From the NCBI GenBank assembly GCA_017397655.1, contig JAFQIG010000076.1, positions 1 through 56,017 on the forward strand: a stretch of DNA of 56,017 nt. The letters are read 5' to 3'. Below are positions 1 to 7,769 of the stretch, in pieces. Source of the DNA: Clostridia bacterium (GTDB taxonomy: Bacteria > Bacillota > Clostridia > Oscillospirales > Acutalibacteraceae). The number at the start of each line of letters is the position of its first letter. Position 1 is the first letter of the stretch. The notes under the pieces are model-generated. The model had not been told where the DNA came from. It made no database searches and saw nothing but the letters and a program-made list of their open reading frames with translations. The position numbers and the translations under genes were made by a program.

Positions 1-122
1 ATACGCTTCTGTCCTTTCACCATCAGCACATCGTTTTCAAGTGAGTCACAGTAGAAAAACTCTTTCCACTGATCTGCCATTACTCCGCCGAGTGCTCCTA
101 TGCCTGCTTTGATAAGTCCCAT
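1..122 (-). CDS. SPFH-domain protein, N-terminal fragment
   Basis: Only the first 40 codons are inside the window; the gene continues leftwards beyond base 1. The protein begins MGLIKAGIGALGGVMADQWK and continues with a YFYCD-like stretch and VLMVKGQKR. This opening is typical of the bacterial SPFH-domain family (often labelled virion core protein-like), whose members are thought to organise membrane patches. The start is the ATG at 120-122, with a good AAAGGAG site 8 bases upstream. It lies 26 bp downstream of the M28 peptidase gene on the same strand and may be its operon partner. The call rests on the N-terminus alone. Confidence 0.72.
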   Translation of the reverse strand, partial: MGLIKAGIGALGGVMADQWKEFFYCDSLENDVLMVKGQKR

Positions 123-148
123 ATTTATTTTCTCCTTTCAAAAACAGT

Positions 149-1399
149 TTATTTCTTCTCATAAGAAGCAATACCGCCCTTTTCATCGTAAAGGGAAGCC
201 GCTTCCAGACAAATCTTTAATGAAAGCTCGATACATTCGGGACTGATATTATCCCACGAGTCTTTTCTTGTATGATAATATGTTTTGGGATCGTGATTTA
301 CACCGCAAAAACCTGCTGCCTTGATTCCCTCACGTGAGAATGCTTCTGCGTCAATCGCTCCCGGATACAAGCCTGCTGTGGGCATCTCGATACCGACATT
401 TCTGCCTGCCTCTCTGATAAGCTCGCCTACCGCCTTGCTGTCTTTTACCGTTCCCGTACAGCCTCTTGTATATACCATCAGCTGTTCGACTTCTCTCATC
501 GTATCCATTGCAATGAATACTGTTTCGGTATCAAGAAGCTCTTTGCGATGCTTTCTTGCAAACGCTCTTGCACCTCGAAGACCTGCTTCCTCCGAACCGG
601 AAATCAGACAGCATACATCTGTATTCTCAAATCTTAAATCCTGCTCTGCCATCTCCTTAATAACGCTGAGAGCAATATAGTTCGCCGACAGATTATCGTT
701 TGCACCGTCAACGATAACACGCCAATTGATAAAGAAATAAATAGCAATAATAAAAGGCACAAAGCAAAGCTCAATAATCCATAAAACCTTGAATACACCC
801 TCGAACTCTATCGGTGCACCCGTCTTGAGTACATTGATAAGAAAATAAATATTGATTCCGAGATTTACAAACATTGAGATTATTGCACCTGCCATAACGG
901 GTGCAATCGTCTTTATCTGACCGTGAAGCGAATATGTCCATTCGGGTGATGCATCTGTATGTCCGCCAAAGATGATTCTTCTCTTTGTTTCGCCGGAGGC
1001 TTTGCGCACGGCATAAACGTTTGTTGAAACTCTTTTCGGAAAAAGGAAATCAACAAAGCTTTTGTACATCATAAACTCAAACAGGAACATGAGAAGGCAA
1101 AGAACGGGTAATACTGCCGCAAATACAGAAGTAACAACGGATGTGCCGAATCTCAATAATACCATAGCGATCAGAAGCAATGTCGCCGCAATCGGAATGA
1201 ATCCCATAAATGCGTGCGGATGAAGCGTAAAATCCTCTGAAATAACCTCGTCAGAAAACTTTGCCAACAGTTTTTTAAAGAAAACCTGAGCGTCACGCTC
1301 CGACTGTGAGCCTGGAGCTCTTCTTTTGTACTTTTCACAGACTTCTCTGATACCGTCTGTGATAAATTTCATCGTACCGTCCTGTAATTTGATTTTCAT
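149..1399 (-). CDS. M28-family zinc peptidase with membrane segments
   Basis: Predicted metallo-aminopeptidase of 416 residues. The M28 zinc ligands are visible: HTD near residues 147-149, GANDN with its Asp near 235, the catalytic SEE pair near 270-271, an Asp in AMDTM near 299 and a late His in the NHDPKTYYHT stretch. Two hydrophobic blocks (about 65-112 and 165-225) interrupt the peptidase fold, so this is a membrane-embedded variant; usual secreted M28 enzymes lack them. I chose the ATG at 1399, which has AGGGTGG 6 bases upstream, over an in-frame TTG at 1423 that overlaps the upstream gene and lacks a ribosome site. It is last in the SGNH/DUF4358/DHHW operon; a link to that group's cell-surface work is inferred from position only. 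Confidence 0.85.
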   Translation of the reverse strand: MKIKLQDGTMKFITDGIREVCEKYKRRAPGSQSERDAQVFFKKLLAKFSDEVISEDFTLHPHAFMGFIPIAATLLLIAMVLLRFGTSVVTSVFAAVLPVLCLLMFLFEFMMYKSFVDFLFPKRVSTNVYAVRKASGETKRRIIFGGHTDASPEWTYSLHGQIKTIAPVMAGAIISMFVNLGINIYFLINVLKTGAPIEFEGVFKVLWIIELCFVPFIIAIYFFINWRVIVDGANDNLSANYIALSVIKEMAEQDLRFENTDVCCLISGSEEAGLRGARAFARKHRKELLDTETVFIAMDTMREVEQLMVYTRGCTGTVKDSKAVGELIREAGRNVGIEMPTAGLYPGAIDAEAFSREGIKAAGFCGVNHDPKTYYHTRKDSWDNISPECIELSLKICLEAASLYDEKGGIASYEKK

Positions 1400-1410
1400 T
1401 TTCTTCCACC

Positions 1411-2565
1411 CTATCTTAACCAAATAAAATTGGTATCATTGATTAAGTTATCCAGTCCGTAATTAACAAGAACCGTGTCGATCGGATACTCCACCAAAAT
1501 ATCCGATACGGCCTCTGTCCTGTAATAACGAAGATCCACCATTATAATATCTTTATACGAAGCGACAAGCTGTGATGCAAGAGAGTTTCCGAAAGAATCC
1601 TTGATAATCAGCAACGCACCGCCGTCCGCATTATTGTTTACGATATGAGTAAAGCTGTGATTACCGTTGAGATAAACGGGATACATATCGTATTCTGTCA
1701 GATGCTCTTTAAAATAAACGTCGTTACGGGTCGTTACCGTTTCTACACCGATATCACGTACCGTAACCGATATATCCGCATCGTCATAATTCCACAGCTC
1801 CATACTGTCGGGAGGTGTCAGCCATAATGCCGATGTTGAATGTGTTGTTCCGTAAAATCCCGTATGCTTTTCAATCGAAAAATCGCTCTTTGCAACACAC
1901 GGTCTGCCTGCAGCCTTTAAAAATTCGTTCATACCGATAAAGGCACCGTCCATCGTCCAATGGTGATCTGTCTTGTAATACAGCTGAACGTCATCCTTCT
2001 GATCTTTAAAAGATTCTCTCAGGTCAACAAACGTAAACTCATCTGCTGTTTTGCGAATAAAATCAAAAATCCCGTCATCGTTATAGGATGAGTGGTTTTT
2101 CGGCAACTTGTCATCCATAATATATCCCGTCTGCGGGACAATCATCATATACTTGCCGATATCCCTATCACGGACAAAATCGTTAAGTCGTTTAAGGTTA
2201 TTCGACAGCTTTTTTTCATCAAACTCAACGGGAGTGTTGATAAGATAGTCATCACGACATCTGTAGACGCCTTCCGTTCCGTTCTGACCAAGAAGCTGTC
2301 CCGTATACGATGCCACACCGACAAAAAAGTTGCGGAACGGCACCTGATCCTGAAGATACTTTTCAACATCCCTTTCAAAGCTTCCGTCTGCCACAGAAGA
2401 TAATGTAGCTTTCGGGAACAGCGTCAGTACACGCTTTTCCGTAACCGAAAAATCGCTGTCGGGTATAAAAAACAACGCCGTAAACACAACAATCAAACCG
2501 GCGCAAAATAATACAGTCAGCGCAAGATTAACGGGTTTTACAGACGTTAGTTTTTTCATTTTCAT
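1411..2565 (-). CDS. DHHW-family cell-surface acyltransferase-like protein
   Basis: A 384-residue protein with an N-terminal membrane anchor (about residues 12-34) and the signature DHHW at 200-203, followed by a C-terminal block containing IIKDSFGNS. This is the DHHW family, related to AlgX/AlgJ of alginate acetylation, where Asp/His and a distant Ser form an SGNH-like site that acts on exported polysaccharide. It is co-directional with the DUF4358 lipoprotein (15 bp upstream) and the SGNH protein, the usual partners. The family normally works with a membrane O-acyltransferase (MBOAT), and none is in this window. Family assignment is firm; the acyl group and the polymer are unknown. Confidence 0.85.
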   Translation of the reverse strand: MKMKKLTSVKPVNLALTVLFCAGLIVVFTALFFIPDSDFSVTEKRVLTLFPKATLSSVADGSFERDVEKYLQDQVPFRNFFVGVASYTGQLLGQNGTEGVYRCRDDYLINTPVEFDEKKLSNNLKRLNDFVRDRDIGKYMMIVPQTGYIMDDKLPKNHSSYNDDGIFDFIRKTADEFTFVDLRESFKDQKDDVQLYYKTDHHWTMDGAFIGMNEFLKAAGRPCVAKSDFSIEKHTGFYGTTHSTSALWLTPPDSMELWNYDDADISVTVRDIGVETVTTRNDVYFKEHLTEYDMYPVYLNGNHSFTHIVNNNADGGALLIIKDSFGNSLASQLVASYKDIIMVDLRYYRTEAVSDILVEYPIDTVLVNYGLDNLINDTNFIWLR

Positions 2566-2580
2566 ATACTGATCCTTAAC

Positions 2581-3078
2581 TTATTTGATTATTTCCAATG
2601 CCAAAGCATTGTCAGCCGAAACAACAACGATAATTTTGTCACCGACAATTTTTATTACTGCAGATTCGAGCTTCGGAACCTCCTGCGGGGCATAGTCGGC
2701 ATATGATTCTTTTTGCAAAGAAAGTCTGTCCTCGATCTTTTTGTAAAGATCGTCAAGCGATAATGCATCATCTGCCGTAAAGACCGCAATCTCCTCAGGT
2801 GTTGCCATCGTGCTTATGTAAAGGGCACAGTCACCTGTGTAGCCGTCCTCTTCATAAATACCGTAAACAGCCTTTGCCTGTTCGGCACCGACTTTTGTCA
2901 TTGTGTCATCAAACGGAACCTTATCCGCGATAAAATCAATCCATTCATCGGCAGTCATTGACGCTGCCGCACTTTCCTGCGATATCTGCGTTGTCTCCTC
3001 GGGAATATCCGATGAGTTGCATCCCGCAATACCGAAAGCGAGCGTTATCATCAGCAAACAAGCAACAAACTTTTTCAT
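2581..3078 (-). CDS. DUF4358-domain lipoprotein
   Basis: A 165-residue lipoprotein. The signal peptide ends in a lipobox around GIAGC, so Cys20 is the likely lipidated residue. The mature part has a short Ser/Thr/Glu linker and then a compact alpha/beta domain with the DUF4358 pattern (TMATPEEIAVF, then Leu/Lys-rich helix, then a closing beta hairpin ending ALEIIK). No enzymatic function is known for the family. It sits between the SGNH gene and the DHHW gene, which is its common setting in Clostridia, so a supporting role in modification of an exported polymer is a reasonable inference. Confidence 0.75.
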   Translation of the reverse strand: MKKFVACLLMITLAFGIAGCNSSDIPEETTQISQESAAASMTADEWIDFIADKVPFDDTMTKVGAEQAKAVYGIYEEDGYTGDCALYISTMATPEEIAVFTADDALSLDDLYKKIEDRLSLQKESYADYAPQEVPKLESAVIKIVGDKIIVVVSADNALALEIIK

Positions 3079-3098
3079 ATATAAACCGTCCTTTATAA

Positions 3099-3887
3099 TT
3101 ATTCTTCGGAGAGCACCTTTGACAGCTCACTTGCCCAGATTTTGCAATAATCATAATTGAAGTGAACGCCGTCGTTTGCTACCGATTCGGGAAGTGCACC
3201 GTTATCCTCTGAGAAAGCGTCGGAATACATAATAAACTCATAGCCCTCTTCCTCACACATTTCCTTGATAAGCTCGTTGAACAACGCAACGTTTTCGTTG
3301 TTGACACCTATCGTATCCTTTTCGGAATGTGACTTAGTTACAGGGAAAACGGCGTGACAGTATATCGTTGCATCCGGCAATATCTCACGGATTTCATTAA
3401 TAACCTTTTTATACTCTGAAATAAAGTTTTTGGGATAAGGCCAGCCAAGCTCGTTCTCTCCGAAAACAAGGATAACCTTGTCATAATCGGTACCGTAAAG
3501 CTCGTTTATAAGCGGCTCTCCCTCAGAAGCAGTCAGAACCTTGTTGACGGAAAGACCGATTCTGGTAATGAAGTCAGCCTCCTTGATAAGTCCGTAATTA
3601 CTCAGCGCCTGCGCCTGAGAATTACCGATAATGACAGCTTTGTTAAAGTTTTCCTGTTCAATATCCGTCTCGTATTCGTCATAGACAATCTCAACAGTCG
3701 GGATCGGTACTGTTGTCTGCTGTGTCGTTTCAGCTTCCGTTTCGGTAACGGAAAGCTCCGTCAAAGACTCCGCCGCGGCAGGTATCTGAGTACTGTGGGA
3801 TATGTCGGTCAGAACTAAAGCTATTGCAGCAGAAAGCACCAGCAGAACAGCCACGCAAAGCGAGTGAAGTACAGAAGATTTATTCAT
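3099..3887 (-). CDS. SGNH/GDSL-type hydrolase, membrane anchored
   Basis: A 262-residue protein with one N-terminal membrane segment (about 8-28), a Thr/Glu-rich spacer (40-70) and an SGNH hydrolase fold. The blocks are visible: GNSQ at 88-91 with Ser90 as nucleophile, GENE at 143-146 in place of the usual GxND, and DGVH at 239-242 giving the Asp/His pair. Both block I and block III are therefore variant. It is the first gene of the operon leading into DUF4358, DHHW and M28 genes. Likely role: esterase or transferase acting on an exported polysaccharide. The substrate cannot be read from sequence. Confidence 0.8.
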   Translation of the reverse strand: MNKSSVLHSLCVAVLLVLSAAIALVLTDISHSTQIPAAAESLTELSVTETEAETTQQTTVPIPTVEIVYDEYETDIEQENFNKAVIIGNSQAQALSNYGLIKEADFITRIGLSVNKVLTASEGEPLINELYGTDYDKVILVFGENELGWPYPKNFISEYKKVINEIREILPDATIYCHAVFPVTKSHSEKDTIGVNNENVALFNELIKEMCEEEGYEFIMYSDAFSEDNGALPESVANDGVHFNYDYCKIWASELSKVLSEE

Positions 3888-3959
3888 TAAAAATCACCGT
3901 TATTGACAAAAAATACCGACCACAAACAGTTAGTCGGGACAAAAATATCACTTTAGCCT

Positions 3960-3988
3960 ATTTTACTTCATTATGCGATATATGTCAA
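3960..3988 (-). promoter_or_regulatory. Promoter of the SGNH-DUF4358-DHHW operon
   Basis: On the minus strand the sequence reads TTGACA (3983-3988), 17 bases, then TAAAAT (3960-3965), followed by a leader of about 65 bases before the SGNH start at 3887. The leader contains a small CCGAC/GTCGG hairpin followed by a T-run (about 3900-3940), which could act as an attenuator or stabiliser. No protein binding site was recognised. Confidence 0.65.
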
Positions 3989-4021
3989 CAATTTTCGTCA
4001 CATTCCAAAAATTTTTAACAT

Positions 4022-4065
4022 TTAAAAAGGTGCCGTATCCCAACAGGAAAACGACACCTTTTTGT
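4022..4065 (-). terminator. Intrinsic terminator after the ECF S-component gene
   Basis: AAAAGGTG pairs with CACCTTTT around a loop of about 25 bases; read on the minus strand the stem is followed by TTTTTAAA. It lies just past the stop codon of the ECF operon at 4069 and separates it from the promoter of the SGNH operon. Confidence 0.75.
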
Positions 4066-4068
4066 CAC

Positions 4069-4743
4069 CTATAAGCCGTATTTGATTCTTATTCTTTCAA
4101 GCTTTTTGCCGATCGGTTTTGTTATTAACAAAAGAAAAATTATATTGGATACAGCATATATTGCCGTAAAGGGCATTGCCGTAAATACCGTGTAAAGATA
4201 TCTCCTTACATTGAACACACCGTCAAACCACAGCGTTGACCATACATCCATAAGAAGCGAATATGCTATTCCCGACAAAAGCGCATATACCGTCAGATAG
4301 ATTCTGCTGTTTTTAAGCTGAGATGAAAAAACACCTGCAAACCATCCGATAAGTCCCCAAGTCAGCATCTGAAACGGTGTCCAGGGTCCTTGTCCGAAAT
4401 AGAAATTTGACAACAGCGCTGACATCGCTCCCGTTATAAAGCCTGATTCCTTTCCGAAATATATTGCCGTTACGACAACTATCGCTGTTACGGGTTTAAA
4501 TCCCGGTATCACGGCAAAAATCATTCTTCCTGCTATTGAAAGCGCCGTCATTACTGCTATCAGAACAAGCTTAGTGCCTGCGTTTTCTTTTCTTTCAAAA
4601 GACAGAAAAAACTGTACAAGTGACAGTATAACTACGGCTGCGCTGATAAATGCATACTGTTTGTCATTAAATACCTTATTGCCGATAACGATTACCAACG
4701 GTATCGCAAAAAGAGATATCAAAGCTGCTGTTCGTTTTTTCAT
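4069..4743 (-). CDS. ECF transporter S component, probably for cobalamin or a precursor
   Basis: A 224-residue membrane protein with about six hydrophobic segments and the ECF substrate-binding pattern: AxxxAxR-like start of the domain (ALSIAGRMIFA), FGKESGFITGAMSALLSNF, then GPWTPFQMLTWG. This pattern belongs to the S components of group I ECF transporters. I chose the ATG at 4743, which shares ATGA with the stop codon of the ATPase gene and has GGGGAG upstream, over a TTG 21 bases earlier. The S component sets substrate specificity. The cobalamin riboswitch heading this operon points to cobalamin or a corrinoid (CbrT-like) or dimethylbenzimidazole; the sequence alone cannot choose. Confidence 0.78.
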   Translation of the reverse strand: MKKRTAALISLFAIPLVIVIGNKVFNDKQYAFISAAVVILSLVQFFLSFERKENAGTKLVLIAVMTALSIAGRMIFAVIPGFKPVTAIVVVTAIYFGKESGFITGAMSALLSNFYFGQGPWTPFQMLTWGLIGWFAGVFSSQLKNSRIYLTVYALLSGIAYSLLMDVWSTLWFDGVFNVRRYLYTVFTAMPFTAIYAVSNIIFLLLITKPIGKKLERIRIKYGL

Positions 4744-6389
4744 ACGTTCTCCCCTTTGCAACATCTGATAACCTCTTCACACAGAACCGTATCCTTAAAA
4801 ACTCCGCGTGATATACGGCTTGCTGCTGTTGTATAAAAAGTGTTGCCCGAAAAAAAGCTGTTCGGTGTACCGTCAGAAATGATTTTTCCGTCAAAAAACA
4901 ATGCACATCTGTCTGAAATCTGTGCCGCAAACTCTACATCGTGAGTCACGATAACAATCGTTTTTCCGTCAGCTTTAAGCTCTGTCAGCATTTTTGCAAG
5001 AGTCTGCTTTGACTGTGCATCAAAACCTTTTGTAGGCTCATCAAGAAGCAGTATCTTCGGCTCTGTCAGCAAAAGCTTGCAAAGTGCACATTTTTGCTGT
5101 TCACCGCCGCTAAGATCATACGGATGCCTGTGTAAAAGTTGCTCCACACCAAACCTTCGGACTGTCTTTTCAATCAGATCCTTGTGCTCTGATACAGGGA
5201 TTTCCATCGTCTTTAATGCCGCCGAAAAATCATCGTCCACCCTGTCCTTCTGAAACACAAGCTTCGGATTCTGTGCAAGCAATGCAATATTACGTCGGTA
5301 CAGCGAAGCTCCCTTGTAATTGTTGATATTCTTACCGAAAAGCTTTATTTTGCCCTTATACGGCTTGTCAAGTCCCGCAAGCAGATTAAGCATCGTTGTT
5401 TTTCCGCTTCCGTTGCCTCCGAGAATACTGACAATTTCGCCCTCGGTTACACCAAAATCAAGATCGGTTATAACATCGGGAAGATTTTTTTCGTATCGGA
5501 ACCAAAGATTCTTAACCTCTATCGCCTTTTCGCCTTTCAGCGTGTGCTTTCCGATACTGCAAGCAGATGCTTTGTCAGCGTAATTTTCAATAAAGTTACG
5601 TCCGTCACGCACCGTCAGCGGACATTCGCCTTCTTCACAGAGTGCATTGAATATACGCACGGCACTCGGAAGTCCCGCTTCAAGCGGACCTCCCTTCATC
5701 AGCTTGCAGACCTTTTTCGGCTCATCGAAAAAAAGAATTCTTCCGTCGTGCATCGTTATCACTTTATCCGCAACAGGAAATACCTCCTCAAGCCGATGCT
5801 CAACAAGTATAACGGTCAGTCCCGTTTCACGGTTGAGCTTATGGAGCGTTGCGATAAAATCGGATGCCGCTATGGGATCGAGCTGACTTGTCGGTTCATC
5901 CAGCAACAGTATATCGGGATTCATAACCATTACCGATGCAAGATTAAGCAGCTGTTTTTGTCCGCCTGACAGCTCGTCCGTGTTGCTGTGATACCAATTA
6001 TGAATTCCGAAAAAGCTTGCCATCTCGCCTACACGACTGCGGATTCTGCTTTTTTCCACTCCCATATTCTCAAGTCCGAACGACAGCTCGTGCCATACCT
6101 TGTCGGTAACTATCTGCTCATCGGGATTCTGTCCGACAAATCCTGTGTGTGATGTTTCATTCTTGTCAGATTCTTCAAAAACGCTGTTATATATTATTTC
6201 TCCTGTCTTTTCTCCGAACGGTGCAATCTCTTTTTTAAGCAGACGAAGAAGGGTCGTCTTTCCGCATCCCGACTCTCCGCACAAAAGAACAAAATCGCCC
6301 TTTCTGACAGAAAGGTTTACGCAGTCAAGTGCTTTCTTTTCCGCTTCGGGATACTTGAAGCTTAAATCTTTGATCTGTAGTATTTCCAT
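4740..6389 (-). CDS. ecfA: ECF transporter energizing ATPase, two fused ABC domains
   Basis: A 549-residue protein holding two ABC ATPase domains in one chain. Domain 1 has Walker A GESGCGKTT at 38-46, signature LSGGQKQ at 141-147 and Walker B LLLDEPT near 162-168. Domain 2 has Walker A GGNGSGKTT at 325-333, signature LSGGEQQ at 427-433 and Walker B near 447-454. There are no membrane segments, so it is the cytoplasmic motor of an ECF importer (EcfA1-A2 type fusion). It begins inside the end of the EcfT gene (28-base overlap) with its own GAGGAG site, and ends in an ATGA overlap with the S gene, which implies coupled translation of T, A and S. Confidence 0.92.
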   Translation of the reverse strand: MEILQIKDLSFKYPEAEKKALDCVNLSVRKGDFVLLCGESGCGKTTLLRLLKKEIAPFGEKTGEIIYNSVFEESDKNETSHTGFVGQNPDEQIVTDKVWHELSFGLENMGVEKSRIRSRVGEMASFFGIHNWYHSNTDELSGGQKQLLNLASVMVMNPDILLLDEPTSQLDPIAASDFIATLHKLNRETGLTVILVEHRLEEVFPVADKVITMHDGRILFFDEPKKVCKLMKGGPLEAGLPSAVRIFNALCEEGECPLTVRDGRNFIENYADKASACSIGKHTLKGEKAIEVKNLWFRYEKNLPDVITDLDFGVTEGEIVSILGGNGSGKTTMLNLLAGLDKPYKGKIKLFGKNINNYKGASLYRRNIALLAQNPKLVFQKDRVDDDFSAALKTMEIPVSEHKDLIEKTVRRFGVEQLLHRHPYDLSGGEQQKCALCKLLLTEPKILLLDEPTKGFDAQSKQTLAKMLTELKADGKTIVIVTHDVEFAAQISDRCALFFDGKIISDGTPNSFFSGNTFYTTAASRISRGVFKDTVLCEEVIRCCKGENV

Positions 6390-7243
6390 CTTATTATCTC
6401 CTCTGTTTCAAGAACAAACGGCAACAGCGATATACATCCGTATGCCAAATAACAAATCACCGACAAGCCTTCTGACGGAATTGCCGATATCTGCGGATAA
6501 TAGCTGAAATCCAATACGCCCCGAGACATACCGAACAGCACCGTTCCCCACAAAACCGCACATATAATCAGGATGACTGCATCCTGCGTGACAAATCTGT
6601 AATCCGAATAGTGTGTGCGTTTTTTAAGTCCGTAGCCTCTTGCACGCATCGCTTTGCCTGTCTCTACCGCATTTTCAAGTGACCATCCGATCAGTACGGA
6701 TATTGAACTGACAGATGATCGGATACGCTCTGCATAGCTGTCAGACGAGTACATTCCCATAGCTTTCTGCGTTCTTGTAAGCTTATTTGCCTGACGCCTG
6801 AGCATCGGCACAAACCTTAATGCCATCGAAAGTATAAGCGATATCTGCGGTACAATTCTTCCCAGAAGATATTGAAGCTTATCGCTTGTCATTACGGCTG
6901 TAAAGCATTTACACCACACCATAACGGACACTATCATCAGCGCAATATCAGCGCCGTACAAAATTGCCTCTGCCGTTACGGGATTACCGTTTATAAAAAA
7001 CAGCGGTGTTACTCCGTTATGCGAAAACAGCGGATTGGTCACCGTTACAAGTACCATCACTGCAATGTAAAACAACGCTTCTTTTATCTTTTTGCCTCTG
7101 ACTGTCAGCAATAAACAGAATAATACGCTTCCGAAAAGTGATATCAGCCCGATAACGGGATTTGTTACAAACATTGCAACAGACATAACCGATGCAAAAT
7201 ATAAAAGCGATACGGTCGGATGCAGTTTTGCAAATGCGCTCAT
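6362..7243 (-). CDS. ecfT: ECF transporter transmembrane T component
   Basis: A 293-residue membrane protein with several hydrophobic helices and the EcfT hallmark ARGYG at 201-205, within the cytoplasmic coupling region that docks the ATPases. A helical stretch with LRR and TRTQKAMG (147-164) is the other coupling helix. It links the ATPase (next gene, 28-base overlap) to the S component. The start is the ATG at 7243, 4 bp after the stop of the 67-residue protein. The whole T-A-S set in one operon indicates a dedicated group I ECF importer with no need for a shared housekeeping module. Confidence 0.9.
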   Translation of the reverse strand: MSAFAKLHPTVSLLYFASVMSVAMFVTNPVIGLISLFGSVLFCLLLTVRGKKIKEALFYIAVMVLVTVTNPLFSHNGVTPLFFINGNPVTAEAILYGADIALMIVSVMVWCKCFTAVMTSDKLQYLLGRIVPQISLILSMALRFVPMLRRQANKLTRTQKAMGMYSSDSYAERIRSSVSSISVLIGWSLENAVETGKAMRARGYGLKKRTHYSDYRFVTQDAVILIICAVLWGTVLFGMSRGVLDFSYYPQISAIPSEGLSVICYLAYGCISLLPFVLETEEIIRWKYYRSKI

Positions 7244-7247
7244 ATTG

Positions 7248-7451
7248 TCACCTCCTGCCGATTTGTTTTTTGTTTACCTTAGGCTCTTTAAGCCCCGCCT
7301 GCTCAAGCGCTCTTGGCCACGGTCCCAGAAACGCCTTGATTCTTGACATTGTTACAGGCTCAAAATCGTCTTTTTTCGGTAATCTTCCAACCTCCAGACT
7401 CTTTTCACGAAGCTGTTCGATTGCCCATTTTTTCTTTTCTTCACTTATCAT
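7248..7451 (-). CDS. Small protein with a homing-endonuclease-associated-repeat-like fold
   Basis: A 67-residue basic protein that begins MISEEKKKWAIEQLREKS and continues with GRLPKKDDF, a short helix and AFLGPWPRALEQAGL. The layout (helix, GRLPxxxDF, helix, FGxWxxALxxAGL) matches the small helical repeat often found next to HNH or homing endonuclease domains and thought to bind DNA. No nuclease domain is present. It is the first gene after the cobalamin riboswitch and ends 4 bp before ecfT, so it is co-expressed with the transporter. A start at 7451 with AGGAAAAG upstream is convincing. Its role in the operon is unknown; a local regulator is possible. Confidence 0.65.
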   Translation of the reverse strand: MISEEKKKWAIEQLREKSLEVGRLPKKDDFEPVTMSRIKAFLGPWPRALEQAGLKEPKVNKKQIGRR

Positions 7452-7470
7452 AATTTACTTTTCCTAAAAT

Positions 7471-7504
7471 AAAAAACTCTTTCCGCTGTTAAGGCAGAAA
7501 GAGT
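7471..7504 (-). terminator. Riboswitch terminator of the ECF operon
   Basis: On the minus strand, ACTCTTTC pairs with GGAAAGAGT around a short loop and is followed by TTTTTTATTTT. The left arm is also complementary to an AAGAGTGCAAC stretch in the riboswitch (plus-strand GTTGCACTCTT at 7572-7582), so terminator and antiterminator are mutually exclusive. Confidence 0.85.
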
Positions 7505-7509
7505 ACAAC

Positions 7510-7730
7510 TGATTTATCCGAACACGTCAAAGACCGGATGTCCGCAATACAAACATCCTTTTGATAAACCGGTTGCACTCTTCTCACCAAAGCTGCTTAA
7601 ACCTGAATACGGCAGGTGTTCTGACTCTGACTTAACGTCATTACAGTAATGGCGGTTGCTCAGGACTTTAACCTGATTTCCCTTTTGATCTGCTCGGCAC
7701 AGCCTTCAGAACCGTATTCTGTCCATATTT
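7510..7730 (-). ncRNA. Cobalamin riboswitch 1 (ECF operon)
   Basis: Read on the minus strand, the region holds the conserved landmarks of the cobalamin riboswitch in order: AAATCAGGTT, then CCTGAGCAACCGCC and ATTACTGTAA (the B12 box, about 7643-7683), then AGTCAGAACACCTGCCG (about 7608-7626), and the TGGTGAGAAGAGTGCAACCGG closing part (about 7570-7592). It is followed by the intrinsic terminator at 7471-7504. Binding of a cobalamin is expected to favour termination and lower expression of the ECF transporter. Aptamer borders are approximate; a covariance-model search would fix them. Confidence 0.93.
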
Positions 7731-7740
7731 GATTTATTGT

Positions 7741-7769
7741 ATTATAGCTTTTTTTCGACAATGTGTCAA
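7741..7769 (-). promoter_or_regulatory. Promoter of the ECF operon
   Basis: A full consensus sigma-A promoter: TTGACA (minus strand of 7764-7769), 17-base spacer, TATAAT (7741-7746). The -35 box overlaps the stop codon of the upstream surface protein gene, which ends TAT TGA. The riboswitch aptamer begins about 10 bases after the expected transcription start. Confidence 0.88.
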
